Notes: generated from the sequence alone by a model not told the origin. Shown: positions 1 to 9,140, counted from the stretch's first letter. The stretch is DNA of 34,380 nt from an uncultured Pelagibacteraceae bacterium (GCA_902540595.1 CACBNI010000010.1:1-34380), one strand, 5' to 3'. Made by a program: numbers and translations.

Positions 1-1048
1 CTCTGAGCAAACTATTGATAGTGCAAAATTAAATGATCTTGATACCAATGGACAAACCATAATAGAAAATTCAGAAAGACTATTATTTGATTTAGCCGAA
101 AAAGGATCTTTCAACTCCTCTTTAGTAAAGTTTGATGAGGCAATGAAACAAACCATTGAAATGGCATCTGCTGCTTATAAAAATGAAGAAGGAATTGTTG
201 GCGTCCCAACTGGACTTAGAGATTTAGATGATAAACTTGGTGGATTACATCAATCTGATTTAATCATTATAGCTGGACGACCTTCAATGGGAAAAACATC
301 TCTAGCAACAAATATTGCATTTAATGCAGCACAAAAATTACAAGATAGTGGAAAAAAATCATCAATTGCATTCTTTTCACTAGAGATGTCGTCTGAACAA
401 CTTTCAACCAGAATTATTTCAGAACAAGCAAGAATTAGTTCGAATGATATTAGAAGAGGAAGAATTTCAGATGATCAATTCGATAAATTTTTAGAAACCT
501 CAAAAAATATTTCAGAACTTCCACTTTATATTGATGAAACACCTGCAATAAGTATTGCTGCTTTAAGTAATAGAGCTAGGCGTATCAAAAGGTTGTTTGG
601 TCTTGATATGATTGTAGTTGATTATATTCAGCTAATGAGAGGGACTACATTCAACAAAGATGGTAGAGTTCAAGAAATATCTCAAATTACTCAAGGTTTA
701 AAAGCAATTGCTAAAGAACTTGCTCTTCCAGTTGTAGCTCTTTCTCAATTGTCTAGACAGGTTGAGCAAAGAGATGATCACAAACCTCAACTAGCAGATT
801 TGAGGGAATCAGGTTCAATTGAGCAGGATGCTGATGTTGTTATGTTCGTTTATAGAGAAGGATATTATCTACAAAGAAAAGAGCCAAGAGAAGCCACAGT
901 TGAGCATGCTGAATGGCAAGCAAAAATGAATGAAGTCGCACACCTTGCTCAAATTATTATTGGGAAACAAAGACACGGTCCAATAGGTAACGTAACTCTT
1001 GAATTTGAAGAAAGATTTACAAAATTTAAAGATACTCAAACTAATTAA
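1..1048 (+). CDS. dnaB: Replicative DNA helicase DnaB, 3' part (5' end outside window)
   Basis: Hexameric replicative helicase that unwinds DNA ahead of the fork. The reading frame is open from base 2, upstream of the first in-window ATG at 143, and the residues before that ATG (a linker reading SERLLFDLAEKG) fit the DnaB N-domain/linker, so the gene starts outside the window and the ATG at 143 is internal. The RecA-like C-terminal domain is complete: Walker A GRPSMGKTSLA (about base 275-305), the FFSLEMS motif, Walker B DMIVVDYIQLM (about 605-640), and the LSQLSRQVEQR and DLRESGSIEQDADVV motifs. No intein is seen in this part. A 20 nt gap leads to the RND exporter. Identification is certain; only the N-terminal primase-interaction domain is missing. 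Confidence 0.97.
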   Translation, partial: SEQTIDSAKLNDLDTNGQTIIENSERLLFDLAEKGSFNSSLVKFDEAMKQTIEMASAAYKNEEGIVGVPTGLRDLDDKLGGLHQSDLIIIAGRPSMGKTSLATNIAFNAAQKLQDSGKKSSIAFFSLEMSSEQLSTRIISEQARISSNDIRRGRISDDQFDKFLETSKNISELPLYIDETPAISIAALSNRARRIKRLFGLDMIVVDYIQLMRGTTFNKDGRVQEISQITQGLKAIAKELALPVVALSQLSRQVEQRDDHKPQLADLRESGSIEQDADVVMFVYREGYYLQRKEPREATVEHAEWQAKMNEVAHLAQIIIGKQRHGPIGNVTLEFEERFTKFKDTQTN

Positions 1049-1068
1049 TTTCCAATATAAAAGAGCTA

Positions 1069-3465
1069 ATGTTGGCTCATATCTATCAAAACATTGTTCT
1101 AAAGAACCCTAAAGCAGTACTTGTATTACTAATAATCACCATCTTAAGTTTTGGTTATTATACAAAAGATTTTAGACTAGATGCATCTTCTGAGACGTTA
1201 TTAATCGATGGTGATCCAGATTTAGCTTATCTCAAAGAAGTTTCTGAAAGATATGGATCTAGAGAGTTTTTAATTCTTACTTATACACCTAATGAAGGGA
1301 TGGTAACTGATACTTCAATTAATAATTTACTAAGTTTAAAATATAAAATTCAAAGTTTGAATTGGGTTCATAGTGTTGTAACTCTGCTCGACATACCATT
1401 GTTAAGTAATTCGGATACTCCACTTCAAGAAAGATTAGAAAGTTTTAAAACTTTAAAAGATGAAGAAGTTGATAAAGATAGAGGGTTTAAAGAAATTCTT
1501 AATAGTCCTGTGTTTAGAAACTTTGTCATTAGTGAAGATGGTAAAACTAGTGGGGTAATTGTTTATATCAAACAATCTCAAAAACTTGAAAACATTGATA
1601 GTAAATCAAAAGAAGAAATTGAAAATTATAAAGATCAAATCAAAAAAGAAAATCATCAAAATATATTAGAGATTAGACAAGTGATCCAGAGCTATGGTGA
1701 TGTAGGTAAGATTTATTTAGGTGGTATCCCAATGATTGCTGATGACATGATGACTTTTATTAAAAGTGACATTGTGGTTTTTGGTATAGGTGTTTTATTA
1801 TTTATTGTTGCAACCCTATGGTTTGTCTTTAGGAAACTTATCTGGATTATAGTTCCAATTAGCAGTTGTATAGCTTCAGTCGTGATAATGACTGGATTGC
1901 TTGGACTACTGGGATGGAAAGTCACTGTTATTTCATCAAACTTCATTGCTTTGATGTTGATTTTAACAATGGCAATGAATATTCACATGAGTACGAGATT
2001 TTTACAGCTTAAAAAAAACTCCCCTTCTAAAAATACTTTAGAAATCATTTTTTTAACCACCAGAAAAATGTTTTGGCCAATTTTATACACTGTATTGACT
2101 ACTATTTTAGCATTTTTGTCTTTAATATTTAGTGAAATCAAACCTATTATTGACTTTGGATGGATGATGACTTTTGGTCTAATTACTTCATTTATAATTA
2201 CCTTCACTTTACTTCCAACTTTTTTAAGTTTTGCTCCTTCAGATAATATTTCGCTTAAAAAAGAACAAAATTCTAAATTCACCGCTTTTCTAGGATCACT
2301 TTCTATAAGTAAAAAAAATTTAATTTTTTCAGTAACAGGAATTGTAATTATTTTAAGTGTTATTGGTATTAGTAAGCTAGAGGTTGAAAACAGCTTTATT
2401 AATTATTTTAACAAAAATACTGAAATCTATAAAGGCATGAAACTTATAGATGAAGAGCTTGGAGGTACAACACCGTTAGAGGTAATTCTTAAGTTTCCTA
2501 AGAAAGATAAAGAAAAAAAATCAACTGAAGATGACGAGTTTGAGGACTGGGGTGATGAAAATGATAAGAATGATGACAAATATTGGTTTACTAAAGATAA
2601 AATTAATAAAATTGCATCTGTTCATAATTACTTAGATAGTCTTCCTGAAATTGGAAAAGTTTTGTCTTTTTCATCAATTATTGATGTTGCAACTCAATTA
2701 AATAATAATAAACCTTTAGGCACTTTAGAAATGGGTGTGCTTTATTCCAAGATACCTGAAAGTATTAAGACAGAAATTATTGATCCATATCTTTCAATAG
2801 AAAATGATGAAGCAAGGATTAGTTTAAGAATAATAGACTCTCAAGAAAATTTAAGAAGGAACGATTTGATTAATAAAATAAATTTTGATCTTAAAGATAA
2901 GATTGGTCTAGAAGAAAATGAATTTGAACTTGCTGGGGTATTAATTTTATTTAATAATTTATTACAGAGCTTATTTAAATCACAAATACTTACTTTGGGA
3001 CTAGTAATTGTTGGAATTTTTATAATGTTTTTAATTCTATTTAGAAATATAAAATTATCTTTAATAGGTGTGGTGCCAAATTTCATCGCTGCATTTTTCA
3101 TACTTGGAATTATAGGTTTGCTAGAAATTCCTTTAGATATGATGACTATTACTATCGCTGCAATTACTATTGGTATAGCCGTAGATAATAGTATCCATTA
3201 TATTTATCGATTTAAAGAGGAATTCAATAAGATTAAAGATTATAACAAAACATTACAATTATGTCATTCAACAGTAGGAGTTGCAATTTTAAATACTTCA
3301 ATCACAATTGTTTTTGGATTTTCAATTTTAGTTTTGTCTAAGTTTATCCCCACAATTTATTTTGGTATGTTCACTGGTTTAGCAATGTTGCTGGCTATGA
3401 TCTCCGTATTAACTTTACTGCCTGCATTGATATTGATTATCAAACCCTTTGGTAAATCAGCTTAA
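1069..3465 (+). CDS. RND/MMPL superfamily exporter
   Basis: Large inner-membrane transporter of the RND (MMPL-like) superfamily, probably proton-driven. The 798 residues show the two-repeat RND plan: one N-terminal membrane helix (about 16-30), a periplasmic domain, a bundle of about five helices (about 233-384), a sixth near 415-433, a second periplasmic domain, and a last bundle of five helices (about 635-795). The motif ITIGIAVDNSIHYIYRF in the last bundle is typical of the family. A very acidic stretch (residues 487-503, rich in D and E) sits in the second periplasmic loop. Substrate cannot be read from sequence; family members export lipids or hopanoids. An AAGAG ribosome site precedes the ATG, and the stop overlaps the cvpA start by one base (TAATG). 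Confidence 0.9.
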   Translation: MLAHIYQNIVLKNPKAVLVLLIITILSFGYYTKDFRLDASSETLLIDGDPDLAYLKEVSERYGSREFLILTYTPNEGMVTDTSINNLLSLKYKIQSLNWVHSVVTLLDIPLLSNSDTPLQERLESFKTLKDEEVDKDRGFKEILNSPVFRNFVISEDGKTSGVIVYIKQSQKLENIDSKSKEEIENYKDQIKKENHQNILEIRQVIQSYGDVGKIYLGGIPMIADDMMTFIKSDIVVFGIGVLLFIVATLWFVFRKLIWIIVPISSCIASVVIMTGLLGLLGWKVTVISSNFIALMLILTMAMNIHMSTRFLQLKKNSPSKNTLEIIFLTTRKMFWPILYTVLTTILAFLSLIFSEIKPIIDFGWMMTFGLITSFIITFTLLPTFLSFAPSDNISLKKEQNSKFTAFLGSLSISKKNLIFSVTGIVIILSVIGISKLEVENSFINYFNKNTEIYKGMKLIDEELGGTTPLEVILKFPKKDKEKKSTEDDEFEDWGDENDKNDDKYWFTKDKINKIASVHNYLDSLPEIGKVLSFSSIIDVATQLNNNKPLGTLEMGVLYSKIPESIKTEIIDPYLSIENDEARISLRIIDSQENLRRNDLINKINFDLKDKIGLEENEFELAGVLILFNNLLQSLFKSQILTLGLVIVGIFIMFLILFRNIKLSLIGVVPNFIAAFFILGIIGLLEIPLDMMTITIAAITIGIAVDNSIHYIYRFKEEFNKIKDYNKTLQLCHSTVGVAILNTSITIVFGFSILVLSKFIPTIYFGMFTGLAMLLAMISVLTLLPALILIIKPFGKSA

Positions 3466-4010
3466 TGTTGGAAACTTTGGCAGATTTTTACAAAGCAACT
3501 TCTATTGTAGATTTGATTTATTTAGTCATCACTATTTGGTCTATAATCAGCTGTTATAAAAAAGGTTTTATATTAAGTATCCTATCCATGGCAAAGTGGC
3601 TTTTGGCTTATGTGATAACTCTAATTCTATTCCCTAGAGTTAAACCATATGTAAAAGATATTATTGATAATGAATATATATTGGACGTTGGTCTTGGCAT
3701 AACAATTTTTATTGTGGTTATTTTTTTAGTATTGTTGGTTAATAAAGGTATTAGTAAAGCTGTTAGATACACTGGTATAGGTGGACTAGATACAACATTT
3801 GGATTCTTTTTTGGCTTTATAAAAGCTTATATAATTTCTGTTTGTATTTTTTCAGGTATTCATATCGTTTATAATTACGATAAATGGCCAATAAATACAG
3901 ACAAATCATACGCCTTTCCATATTTAGAAAAAGGTAGTAATTATCTGATTAAAGAATTTCCTAATGAAAAAACATATCAAGAGTCTAGAGAAAAAATTGA
4001 AGAACTTTGA
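3465..4010 (+). CDS. cvpA: CvpA family membrane protein
   Basis: Small integral membrane protein of the CvpA family, 181 residues, named for colicin V production in E. coli but widespread and linked to envelope function. About four membrane helices are visible (near residues 17-33, 43-60, 76-93 and 113-131). The GGLDTTFGFFFGFIKAYIIS segment is the conserved glycine/aromatic-rich core of the family. The start codon shares one base with the RND stop, so the two are probably translationally coupled. As in many proteobacteria it lies directly before purF, and its last codons overlap the longest purF frame. The molecular role of CvpA is not established. Confidence 0.9.
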   Translation: MLETLADFYKATSIVDLIYLVITIWSIISCYKKGFILSILSMAKWLLAYVITLILFPRVKPYVKDIIDNEYILDVGLGITIFIVVIFLVLLVNKGISKAVRYTGIGGLDTTFGFFFGFIKAYIISVCIFSGIHIVYNYDKWPINTDKSYAFPYLEKGSNYLIKEFPNEKTYQESREKIEEL

Positions 4011-5445
4011 TCCAAAATTAAAAGAAGAATGTGGGGTATTTGGTATTAGTAATGCAAAAGACGCCTCTGCTCTAGCTGCACTTGGATTACATGCTTTGCA
4101 ACATAGAGGTCAGGAAGGTTGTGGTATTGTTACGTTTGATGGAGAAAAATATTATTCTGAAAAAAGGTTTGGATTAGTTGGAGACAATTTTAATAAAGAA
4201 AAAGTGTTGAATAATCTTAAAGGTAATTTTGCGATAGGTCATAACAGATATAGTACCACTGGGCATAATACATTAAGGAATATACAGCCATTCTTTGCTG
4301 ACACTAATGCTGGAGGTATAGGTGTTTCGCATAACGGAAACTTAACAAATTCTATCTCATTGAGAAAAAAACTAGTTGATGAGGGTGCTATTTTTTATAC
4401 CACTTCTGACACTGAGACCATAGTCCAATTAATTGCAAAATCAAAAAGATCAAAGACAATTGATAAAGTTATAGATGCAATATTTCAAATTCAAGGTGGG
4501 TATGCTCTTGTTATGTTAACTCAAAATAGTTTAATAGGGGTAAGGGACCCTTACGGAATTAGGCCATTAATGATTGGTAAATTAGGCAATAGCTTTGTTT
4601 TGGCATCCGAGACATGTGCTTTAGATATCATTGGAGCAAAATTTTTAAGAGAGGTTGAAAATGGAGAGATTGTTTTAGTTGAGAATAACAATCTAACTAG
4701 TATTAAACCATTCCCACCAAAAAAAGTAAGACCTTGTGTATTTGAATATATTTATTTTTCACGGCCTGATAGTCTTCTTGATAATAAAACTGCATACGAG
4801 CATCGTAAAAACTTAGGCAAAGAACTTGCGAAAGAAAATGATGTCGATGCAGACATTGTGGTTCCTGTCCCAGACTCTGGAAATGCTGCAGCATTGGGAT
4901 TTGCTCAACATTTAAATATGAATTTTGAACATGGTTTGATTAGAAACCATTATGTGGGCCGAACATTTATTGAACCAAGTCAAAAGATTAGGAGTTTAGG
5001 TGTAAAGCTTAAATTGAATGCAAATCAAACAACTATTAAAGATAAGAAAATTATCTTGATTGATGACTCACTTGTGAGAGGAACTACTTCACATAAAATT
5101 GTTAAAATGCTTTATGATGCTGGAGCTAAAGAAGTTCATGTGAGAATAGCTTGTCCAGAAATAAAATACCCAGATTTTTATGGAGTAGACACCCCAACAA
5201 AAAAAGAATTGTTAGCAGCTAATAAAACTAATGGTGAAATCTGCGAATATATCGGATCAAAATCATTAAAATTTTTATCTATTGATGGAGTTTACAGAGC
5301 TATTGGATTTGATAAGAGAAATGAAACATATCCTCAATTAACAGATCATTATTTCACTGGAGATTACCCAGTTAAACCTGTCGATGAACTGGGTGACAGC
5401 AAAATAACTCAATTATCATTGTTAAGTTCAGTCTCGAATAATTAG
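3964..5445 (+). CDS. purF: Amidophosphoribosyltransferase PurF
   Basis: Catalyses the first step of purine synthesis: PRPP plus glutamine gives 5-phosphoribosylamine. The N-terminal Ntn glutaminase domain begins at the nucleophile Cys in KEECGVFGI (Cys23 from the ATG), with HALQHRGQEGCGI and the NRYSTTG loop after it. The phosphoribosyltransferase domain carries the PRPP loop IILIDDSLVRGTTS. The Cys is not at position 2, so a propeptide must be removed. The ATG at 3964 gives a 22-residue propeptide and a 47 nt overlap with cvpA; an in-frame TTG at 3997 with AGAG 6 nt upstream gives 11 residues, the length known for Bacillus PurF. The C-terminal Cys pair that ligates the Fe-S cluster in Bacillus is not seen (YPQLTDHYFTGDYP there instead), so the enzyme is probably cluster-free. 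Confidence 0.96.
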   Translation: MKKHIKSLEKKLKNFDPKLKEECGVFGISNAKDASALAALGLHALQHRGQEGCGIVTFDGEKYYSEKRFGLVGDNFNKEKVLNNLKGNFAIGHNRYSTTGHNTLRNIQPFFADTNAGGIGVSHNGNLTNSISLRKKLVDEGAIFYTTSDTETIVQLIAKSKRSKTIDKVIDAIFQIQGGYALVMLTQNSLIGVRDPYGIRPLMIGKLGNSFVLASETCALDIIGAKFLREVENGEIVLVENNNLTSIKPFPPKKVRPCVFEYIYFSRPDSLLDNKTAYEHRKNLGKELAKENDVDADIVVPVPDSGNAAALGFAQHLNMNFEHGLIRNHYVGRTFIEPSQKIRSLGVKLKLNANQTTIKDKKIILIDDSLVRGTTSHKIVKMLYDAGAKEVHVRIACPEIKYPDFYGVDTPTKKELLAANKTNGEICEYIGSKSLKFLSIDGVYRAIGFDKRNETYPQLTDHYFTGDYPVKPVDELGDSKITQLSLLSSVSNN

Positions 5446-5449
5446 TACT

Positions 5450-6007
5450 ATGAAAACTGTTAATTTCACTGAGATGAAAAATGGTACTAAAGAGGATTAT
5501 AAATTATTAGAAAAGTTTGAGAAAAATTTTGAGAGACAAACTGCTGACAGAATTCTAAATTATTTATCAAAACAAACTTCAACGTTAGAAGGTTATAAAA
5601 TAACTAGACTAGAACATTCCTTACAAGCTGCAACAAGAGCTTTTAAAAATAAGGAAAGTAATGAAATGATCGTTGCAACTTTATTACACGATATCGGTGA
5701 TGATCTTGCACCAATGAATCATTCCCAATATGCTGCATCGATATTAAGACCTTATGTATCGGAGAGGACTTATTGGATTATTCTGCATCACGGTCTTTTT
5801 CAAACTTATTACAGTGCTCATCATTTAGGTCGTGATAGAAATTCTAGGGACCAATTTAGAAATCATAAATATTATCAAGATACAATAGATTTTTGCGAAC
5901 AATATGATCAATGTTCTTTTGATCCAAACTATAAAAACATGAGATTAAGTGATTTTGCCCCTTTGGTAAAAGAAATATTTTCAAGAGATCCTTATTATTA
6001 TCTTTAA
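5450..6007 (+). CDS. HD-domain protein, PhnZ/TmpB-like (putative diiron oxygenase)
   Basis: A 185-residue HD-domain protein beginning 4 nt after purF. Metal-ligand candidates are His56 (in RLEHSLQ), His80-Asp81 (LLHDIGD), His91, His113/His114 and Asp153. The 24-residue spacing between His56 and His80 and the LEHSLQ motif match the mixed-valent diiron oxygenases PhnZ and TmpB, which cleave C-P bonds, and more loosely myo-inositol oxygenase. Ordinary HD phosphohydrolases usually lack this LEHSLQ motif and C-terminal Asp arrangement, but that does not exclude them. No phosphonate gene is adjacent in the window; the neighbours are purine and glutathione genes. The fold assignment is safe, the oxygenase role is inference, and the substrate is unknown. 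Confidence 0.75.
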   Translation: MKTVNFTEMKNGTKEDYKLLEKFEKNFERQTADRILNYLSKQTSTLEGYKITRLEHSLQAATRAFKNKESNEMIVATLLHDIGDDLAPMNHSQYAASILRPYVSERTYWIILHHGLFQTYYSAHHLGRDRNSRDQFRNHKYYQDTIDFCEQYDQCSFDPNYKNMRLSDFAPLVKEIFSRDPYYYL

Positions 6008-6036
6008 ATTTAATAATAAATCACTACTTAAGAAAT

Positions 6037-7332
6037 ATGATTAAGTCTAAAATCGAAATTATAAATTATTTTAAATCAGGTATTAAAGAGACAAATGATT
6101 TTAAAATTGGAATTGAACACGAAAAGTTTCTATTTAATAAAAAAAATAATAAACGAGTGGATTATTTTAAAATTAAAGAAATGTTCAATGCATTATTAGA
6201 GTTTGGATGGAACCCAGTTTTTGAAAAAGATAATATAATTGCACTTAACAAAGGTGGTAAAAATATAACACTCGAGCCCGGTAATCAAGTTGAGTTATCA
6301 GGAGATAAACTTAACCATATACATGAGGCTTGCTCAGAGTCTCAAGATTATTTATTTGAATTAAAGCAAGTTACAAAAAAATTAGATATTGAAATTGTCA
6401 GTGCCGGTTTTGACCCTATCTCAAAATTAGAAGATATCCCAAATAATCCTAAGCAGAGATATAAATTGATGACCCAAGATATGCCCCTAGGTGGTAAATT
6501 AAGTTTAGATATGATGTATAGAACATGCGGAACACAATTAAATATTGATTACAGTTCAGAGGATGACTTTGTTAAGAAATTTAAAGTTATAAATTCAATT
6601 GTACCAATTTCAATTGCTTTATTTGCTAATTCCTCAATAGTTGAAAAGAAAAATAGTAATTATTTATCATACCGATCAAAAGTTTGGCAAAATACCTCTA
6701 GAGGCGGACTTCCAAAATTGTTTTTTGAAAATTTAAATTTTGAAAAATATGCAGAATTTACAATGAATTTTCCTATTTTATTTATTCGAGATAAAGATAA
6801 ATATATTTCTGGCAGAAAATATATTTTTAGAGATTTTATGGATGGTAAAATTGAAGAGATTGGTTTCCGATTACCTACAGAAAGTGATTTTACAACACAT
6901 TTAAGCACTATATTTACAGAGAACAGGTTAAAAAAATATATTGAGCTTAGATCTATGGATACTTGCGGTTGGGATTGCTTATGTGCTGGACCTGCATTTA
7001 ATATTGGTATGCTTTATGGTAATCTTGATGAAGTTTATGATGTTATCTCTAAGTGGGAAACAGATAAGATTATTAATGCCTACTTAGAAGCACCCCAGAA
7101 AGGATTTAATACTCAATTAATGGGTAAAGATCTTCTTTATTGGTCTTCAACTTTGTTAAATTTATCAAAAAAAGGATTAGAAAATAGAGATATTTTAAGC
7201 AAAAAAGGAAATAACGAAACAATTTTTTTAAATCATTTACAAAAAGTAATTGATAACAAAACAACAAACGCAGATCATATGATTAGTAGATTTTCAGAAA
7301 ATGAAAATTTAGACGAATTATATGACAAATAA
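6037..7332 (+). CDS. gshA: Glutamate-cysteine ligase (plant/alphaproteobacterial type)
   Basis: ATP-dependent ligase that makes gamma-glutamylcysteine, the first step of glutathione synthesis and also the sulfur donor used by some EgtB enzymes. The 431-residue protein matches the GCS2 class found in plants and alphaproteobacteria: FKIGIEHEKFLF near the N-terminus, LEPGNQVELSG (about residues 86-96), MMYRTCGTQLNID (about 167-179), and IELRSMDTCGWDCLCAGPA near residue 307. It overlaps gshB by 11 nt, so the two are co-translated. The nearby egtB and egtD genes mean its product may feed both glutathione and ergothioneine. Confidence 0.93.
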   Translation: MIKSKIEIINYFKSGIKETNDFKIGIEHEKFLFNKKNNKRVDYFKIKEMFNALLEFGWNPVFEKDNIIALNKGGKNITLEPGNQVELSGDKLNHIHEACSESQDYLFELKQVTKKLDIEIVSAGFDPISKLEDIPNNPKQRYKLMTQDMPLGGKLSLDMMYRTCGTQLNIDYSSEDDFVKKFKVINSIVPISIALFANSSIVEKKNSNYLSYRSKVWQNTSRGGLPKLFFENLNFEKYAEFTMNFPILFIRDKDKYISGRKYIFRDFMDGKIEEIGFRLPTESDFTTHLSTIFTENRLKKYIELRSMDTCGWDCLCAGPAFNIGMLYGNLDEVYDVISKWETDKIINAYLEAPQKGFNTQLMGKDLLYWSSTLLNLSKKGLENRDILSKKGNNETIFLNHLQKVIDNKTTNADHMISRFSENENLDELYDK

Positions 7333-8248
7333 AATTGTTGCTATTCAAGGTAATCATCCTTCAAAATTAAATCCAGTTTCAGATACAAGTATTTTTTTGG
7401 CTAATGAGGCTCAAAATAAGAATTATAAAATATTCTATTATGAGCCAAAAGACCTTTCAATTATCAATTCAAAAGTAATTGCAACAGGTTTTTTTGTAAA
7501 ATTTAATTACACTCAAAATAAATTTTTTAAAATATTAAAAAAATGTAGTTTAGAACTCACTAAATCTAAATTTATACTTATACGACAGGATCCGCCCTTT
7601 AATCTTGAATATATTTCAACGACTTACATTTTAGATACTATTAAACATAAAGTAAAAATTTTAAATAACCCTACTTCTATAAGAAATGTTTCAGAAAAGT
7701 TGTATTCAGCAAAATATCAAAAATATATGCCAGATACCATTTTTAGTAAAAATATTAATGAAATAAAAAAATTTTTTAAAATGAACAAACAGGTTATTAT
7801 AAAACCAATCCACAGTTATAGTGGGAACGATATACATTTATTAAACAAATTTAATTCAAAATTAATCAATAGTTTCATCAAAAAACACGATCACATTATG
7901 TTGCAAAAATTTTTACCTAAAATTAGCGAAGGAGATAAAAGAGTTTTTATTATCAATGGTAAAGTTTGTGGAGCAATCTCTAGAATTCCAAAGAAAGGAT
8001 CTATTCTAAGTAATATGAGTAAAGGTGCAAAGGCTATTAATATTAAACTGAGCGTAGATGAAAATAAGATATCAAGATTGATTGCTAAGGATTTAAAAAA
8101 AGATAATATTTTTTTTGCAGGAATAGATTTTATTGATCAAAAACTTAATGGAGATATTAACGTAACCTCCCCAACTGGACTTAAAACTCTTTTCGATTTA
8201 TCAGGCATAAATCTTGCTAAAATTTTTTGGAAAGAACTTAAAGCGTGA
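7322..8248 (+). CDS. gshB: Glutathione synthetase
   Basis: ATP-grasp enzyme that joins glycine to gamma-glutamylcysteine to form glutathione. The 308 residues carry the GshB landmarks: LIRQDPPFNLEYISTTYILD (about residues 92-111), NNPTSIRNVSEKLY, the nucleotide-binding KPIHSYSGNDIH segment with a glycine-containing loop, EGDKRVFIINGKVCGAISR (about 205-223), and the terminal NVTSPTGLKTL motif. The gene is extremely AT-rich. Its start overlaps gshA, and its TGA overlaps the GTG start of the EamA gene by 4 nt (GTGA), so all three form one translationally coupled set. Confidence 0.93.
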   Translation: MTNKIVAIQGNHPSKLNPVSDTSIFLANEAQNKNYKIFYYEPKDLSIINSKVIATGFFVKFNYTQNKFFKILKKCSLELTKSKFILIRQDPPFNLEYISTTYILDTIKHKVKILNNPTSIRNVSEKLYSAKYQKYMPDTIFSKNINEIKKFFKMNKQVIIKPIHSYSGNDIHLLNKFNSKLINSFIKKHDHIMLQKFLPKISEGDKRVFIINGKVCGAISRIPKKGSILSNMSKGAKAINIKLSVDENKISRLIAKDLKKDNIFFAGIDFIDQKLNGDINVTSPTGLKTLFDLSGINLAKIFWKELKA

Positions 8249-9105
8249 AAACTTTAAACGAGCAGCAAAAAGGCTCTTTGTTAGCCTTTGTTGCGGTGAT
8301 GTTTATTACGCCTGATAGTTTATTTATAAGACTGGCTAGTGTTGATACCTGGAGTTTAGTTTTTTATCGAGGAATAATTCCTTTTTTTACCGTGTTAGTC
8401 GGTATGTTACTTATCTACAAAGCAAATTTCTTCAAAATGCTTTTCACGAGTGGGCATCATGGAATAATTTATATAATAACTTTTTCGATAACCAATATTG
8501 CTTTTGTTGTTTCTATTCAGAATACGAATGTAGCCAATACATTGGTTATGATTGCTATGGCGCCTATGCTTTCAGCAATTTTGGGTGCATTATTTTTAAA
8601 AGAGATGCCAGATAGTAAAACTTTGATAGCAATCGCAGTAACTTTTTTTGCTGCGATATATATATTTTACGACTCCTTACAATTAGGGAATATTTTTGGA
8701 GATTTATTGGGCCTCGTTTGTGCCTTAGGATTAGCAGTTGGAGCCGTTACGATTAGATCTGCTAAAACAAAAAACCTAGTTCCTGCTGCTGTAGTCGGTA
8801 AGCTGTTTGTTGCAATATTTGCCATTTTCTTTATTGAAACTTACGCCTTAGTTGGAAGAAACTTATTAATTGTTCCTCTAATGTGCGTAATGTGTGTTGC
8901 TATACCATTTGTTTTAGTGACTATTGCACCAAGATTTATACCTGCTGAAGAGGTAAACTTATTCTTTTTGCTAGAGACAATCATCGGGCCAATTTGGGTC
9001 TGGATGGTCATTAAAGAACAACCAAGTCTAGAAGTAATTCAAGGAGGCATTGTCATCATTTTGACGATAGCTATTCACTCTTTTCTTAAACTAAAAAAAT
9101 CATAG
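8245..9105 (+). CDS. EamA-family (DMT) transporter coupled to gshAB
   Basis: Drug/metabolite transporter superfamily protein of 286 residues with about ten membrane helices in two EamA repeats; the repeat signatures include NTNVANTLVMIAMAPMLSAI (about residues 92-111) and IPAEEVNLFFLLETIIGPIW (about 231-250). It probably exports a small polar metabolite across the inner membrane. Translation starts at a GTG that overlaps the gshB stop by 4 nt. That coupling suggests, without proving, a thiol or amino-acid substrate linked to glutathione metabolism. The local base composition is less AT-biased than gshB, perhaps simply because of membrane-protein codons. Confidence 0.87.
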   Translation: MKTLNEQQKGSLLAFVAVMFITPDSLFIRLASVDTWSLVFYRGIIPFFTVLVGMLLIYKANFFKMLFTSGHHGIIYIITFSITNIAFVVSIQNTNVANTLVMIAMAPMLSAILGALFLKEMPDSKTLIAIAVTFFAAIYIFYDSLQLGNIFGDLLGLVCALGLAVGAVTIRSAKTKNLVPAAVVGKLFVAIFAIFFIETYALVGRNLLIVPLMCVMCVAIPFVLVTIAPRFIPAEEVNLFFLLETIIGPIWVWMVIKEQPSLEVIQGGIVIILTIAIHSFLKLKKS

Positions 9106-9122
9106 CTCTATTACAATTAACT

Positions 9123-9140
9123 TGATTTGGCCACAAATCA
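9123..9140 (+). other. Perfect 7-bp inverted repeat between EamA and MFS genes
   Basis: TGATTTG (9123-9129) and CAAATCA (9134-9140) form a 7-bp stem around the 4-nt loop GCCA, located 20 nt before the MFS start. There is no following T-run, so a terminator is unlikely. It could be an operator for a dimeric repressor or a small RNA hairpin. Confidence 0.4.
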
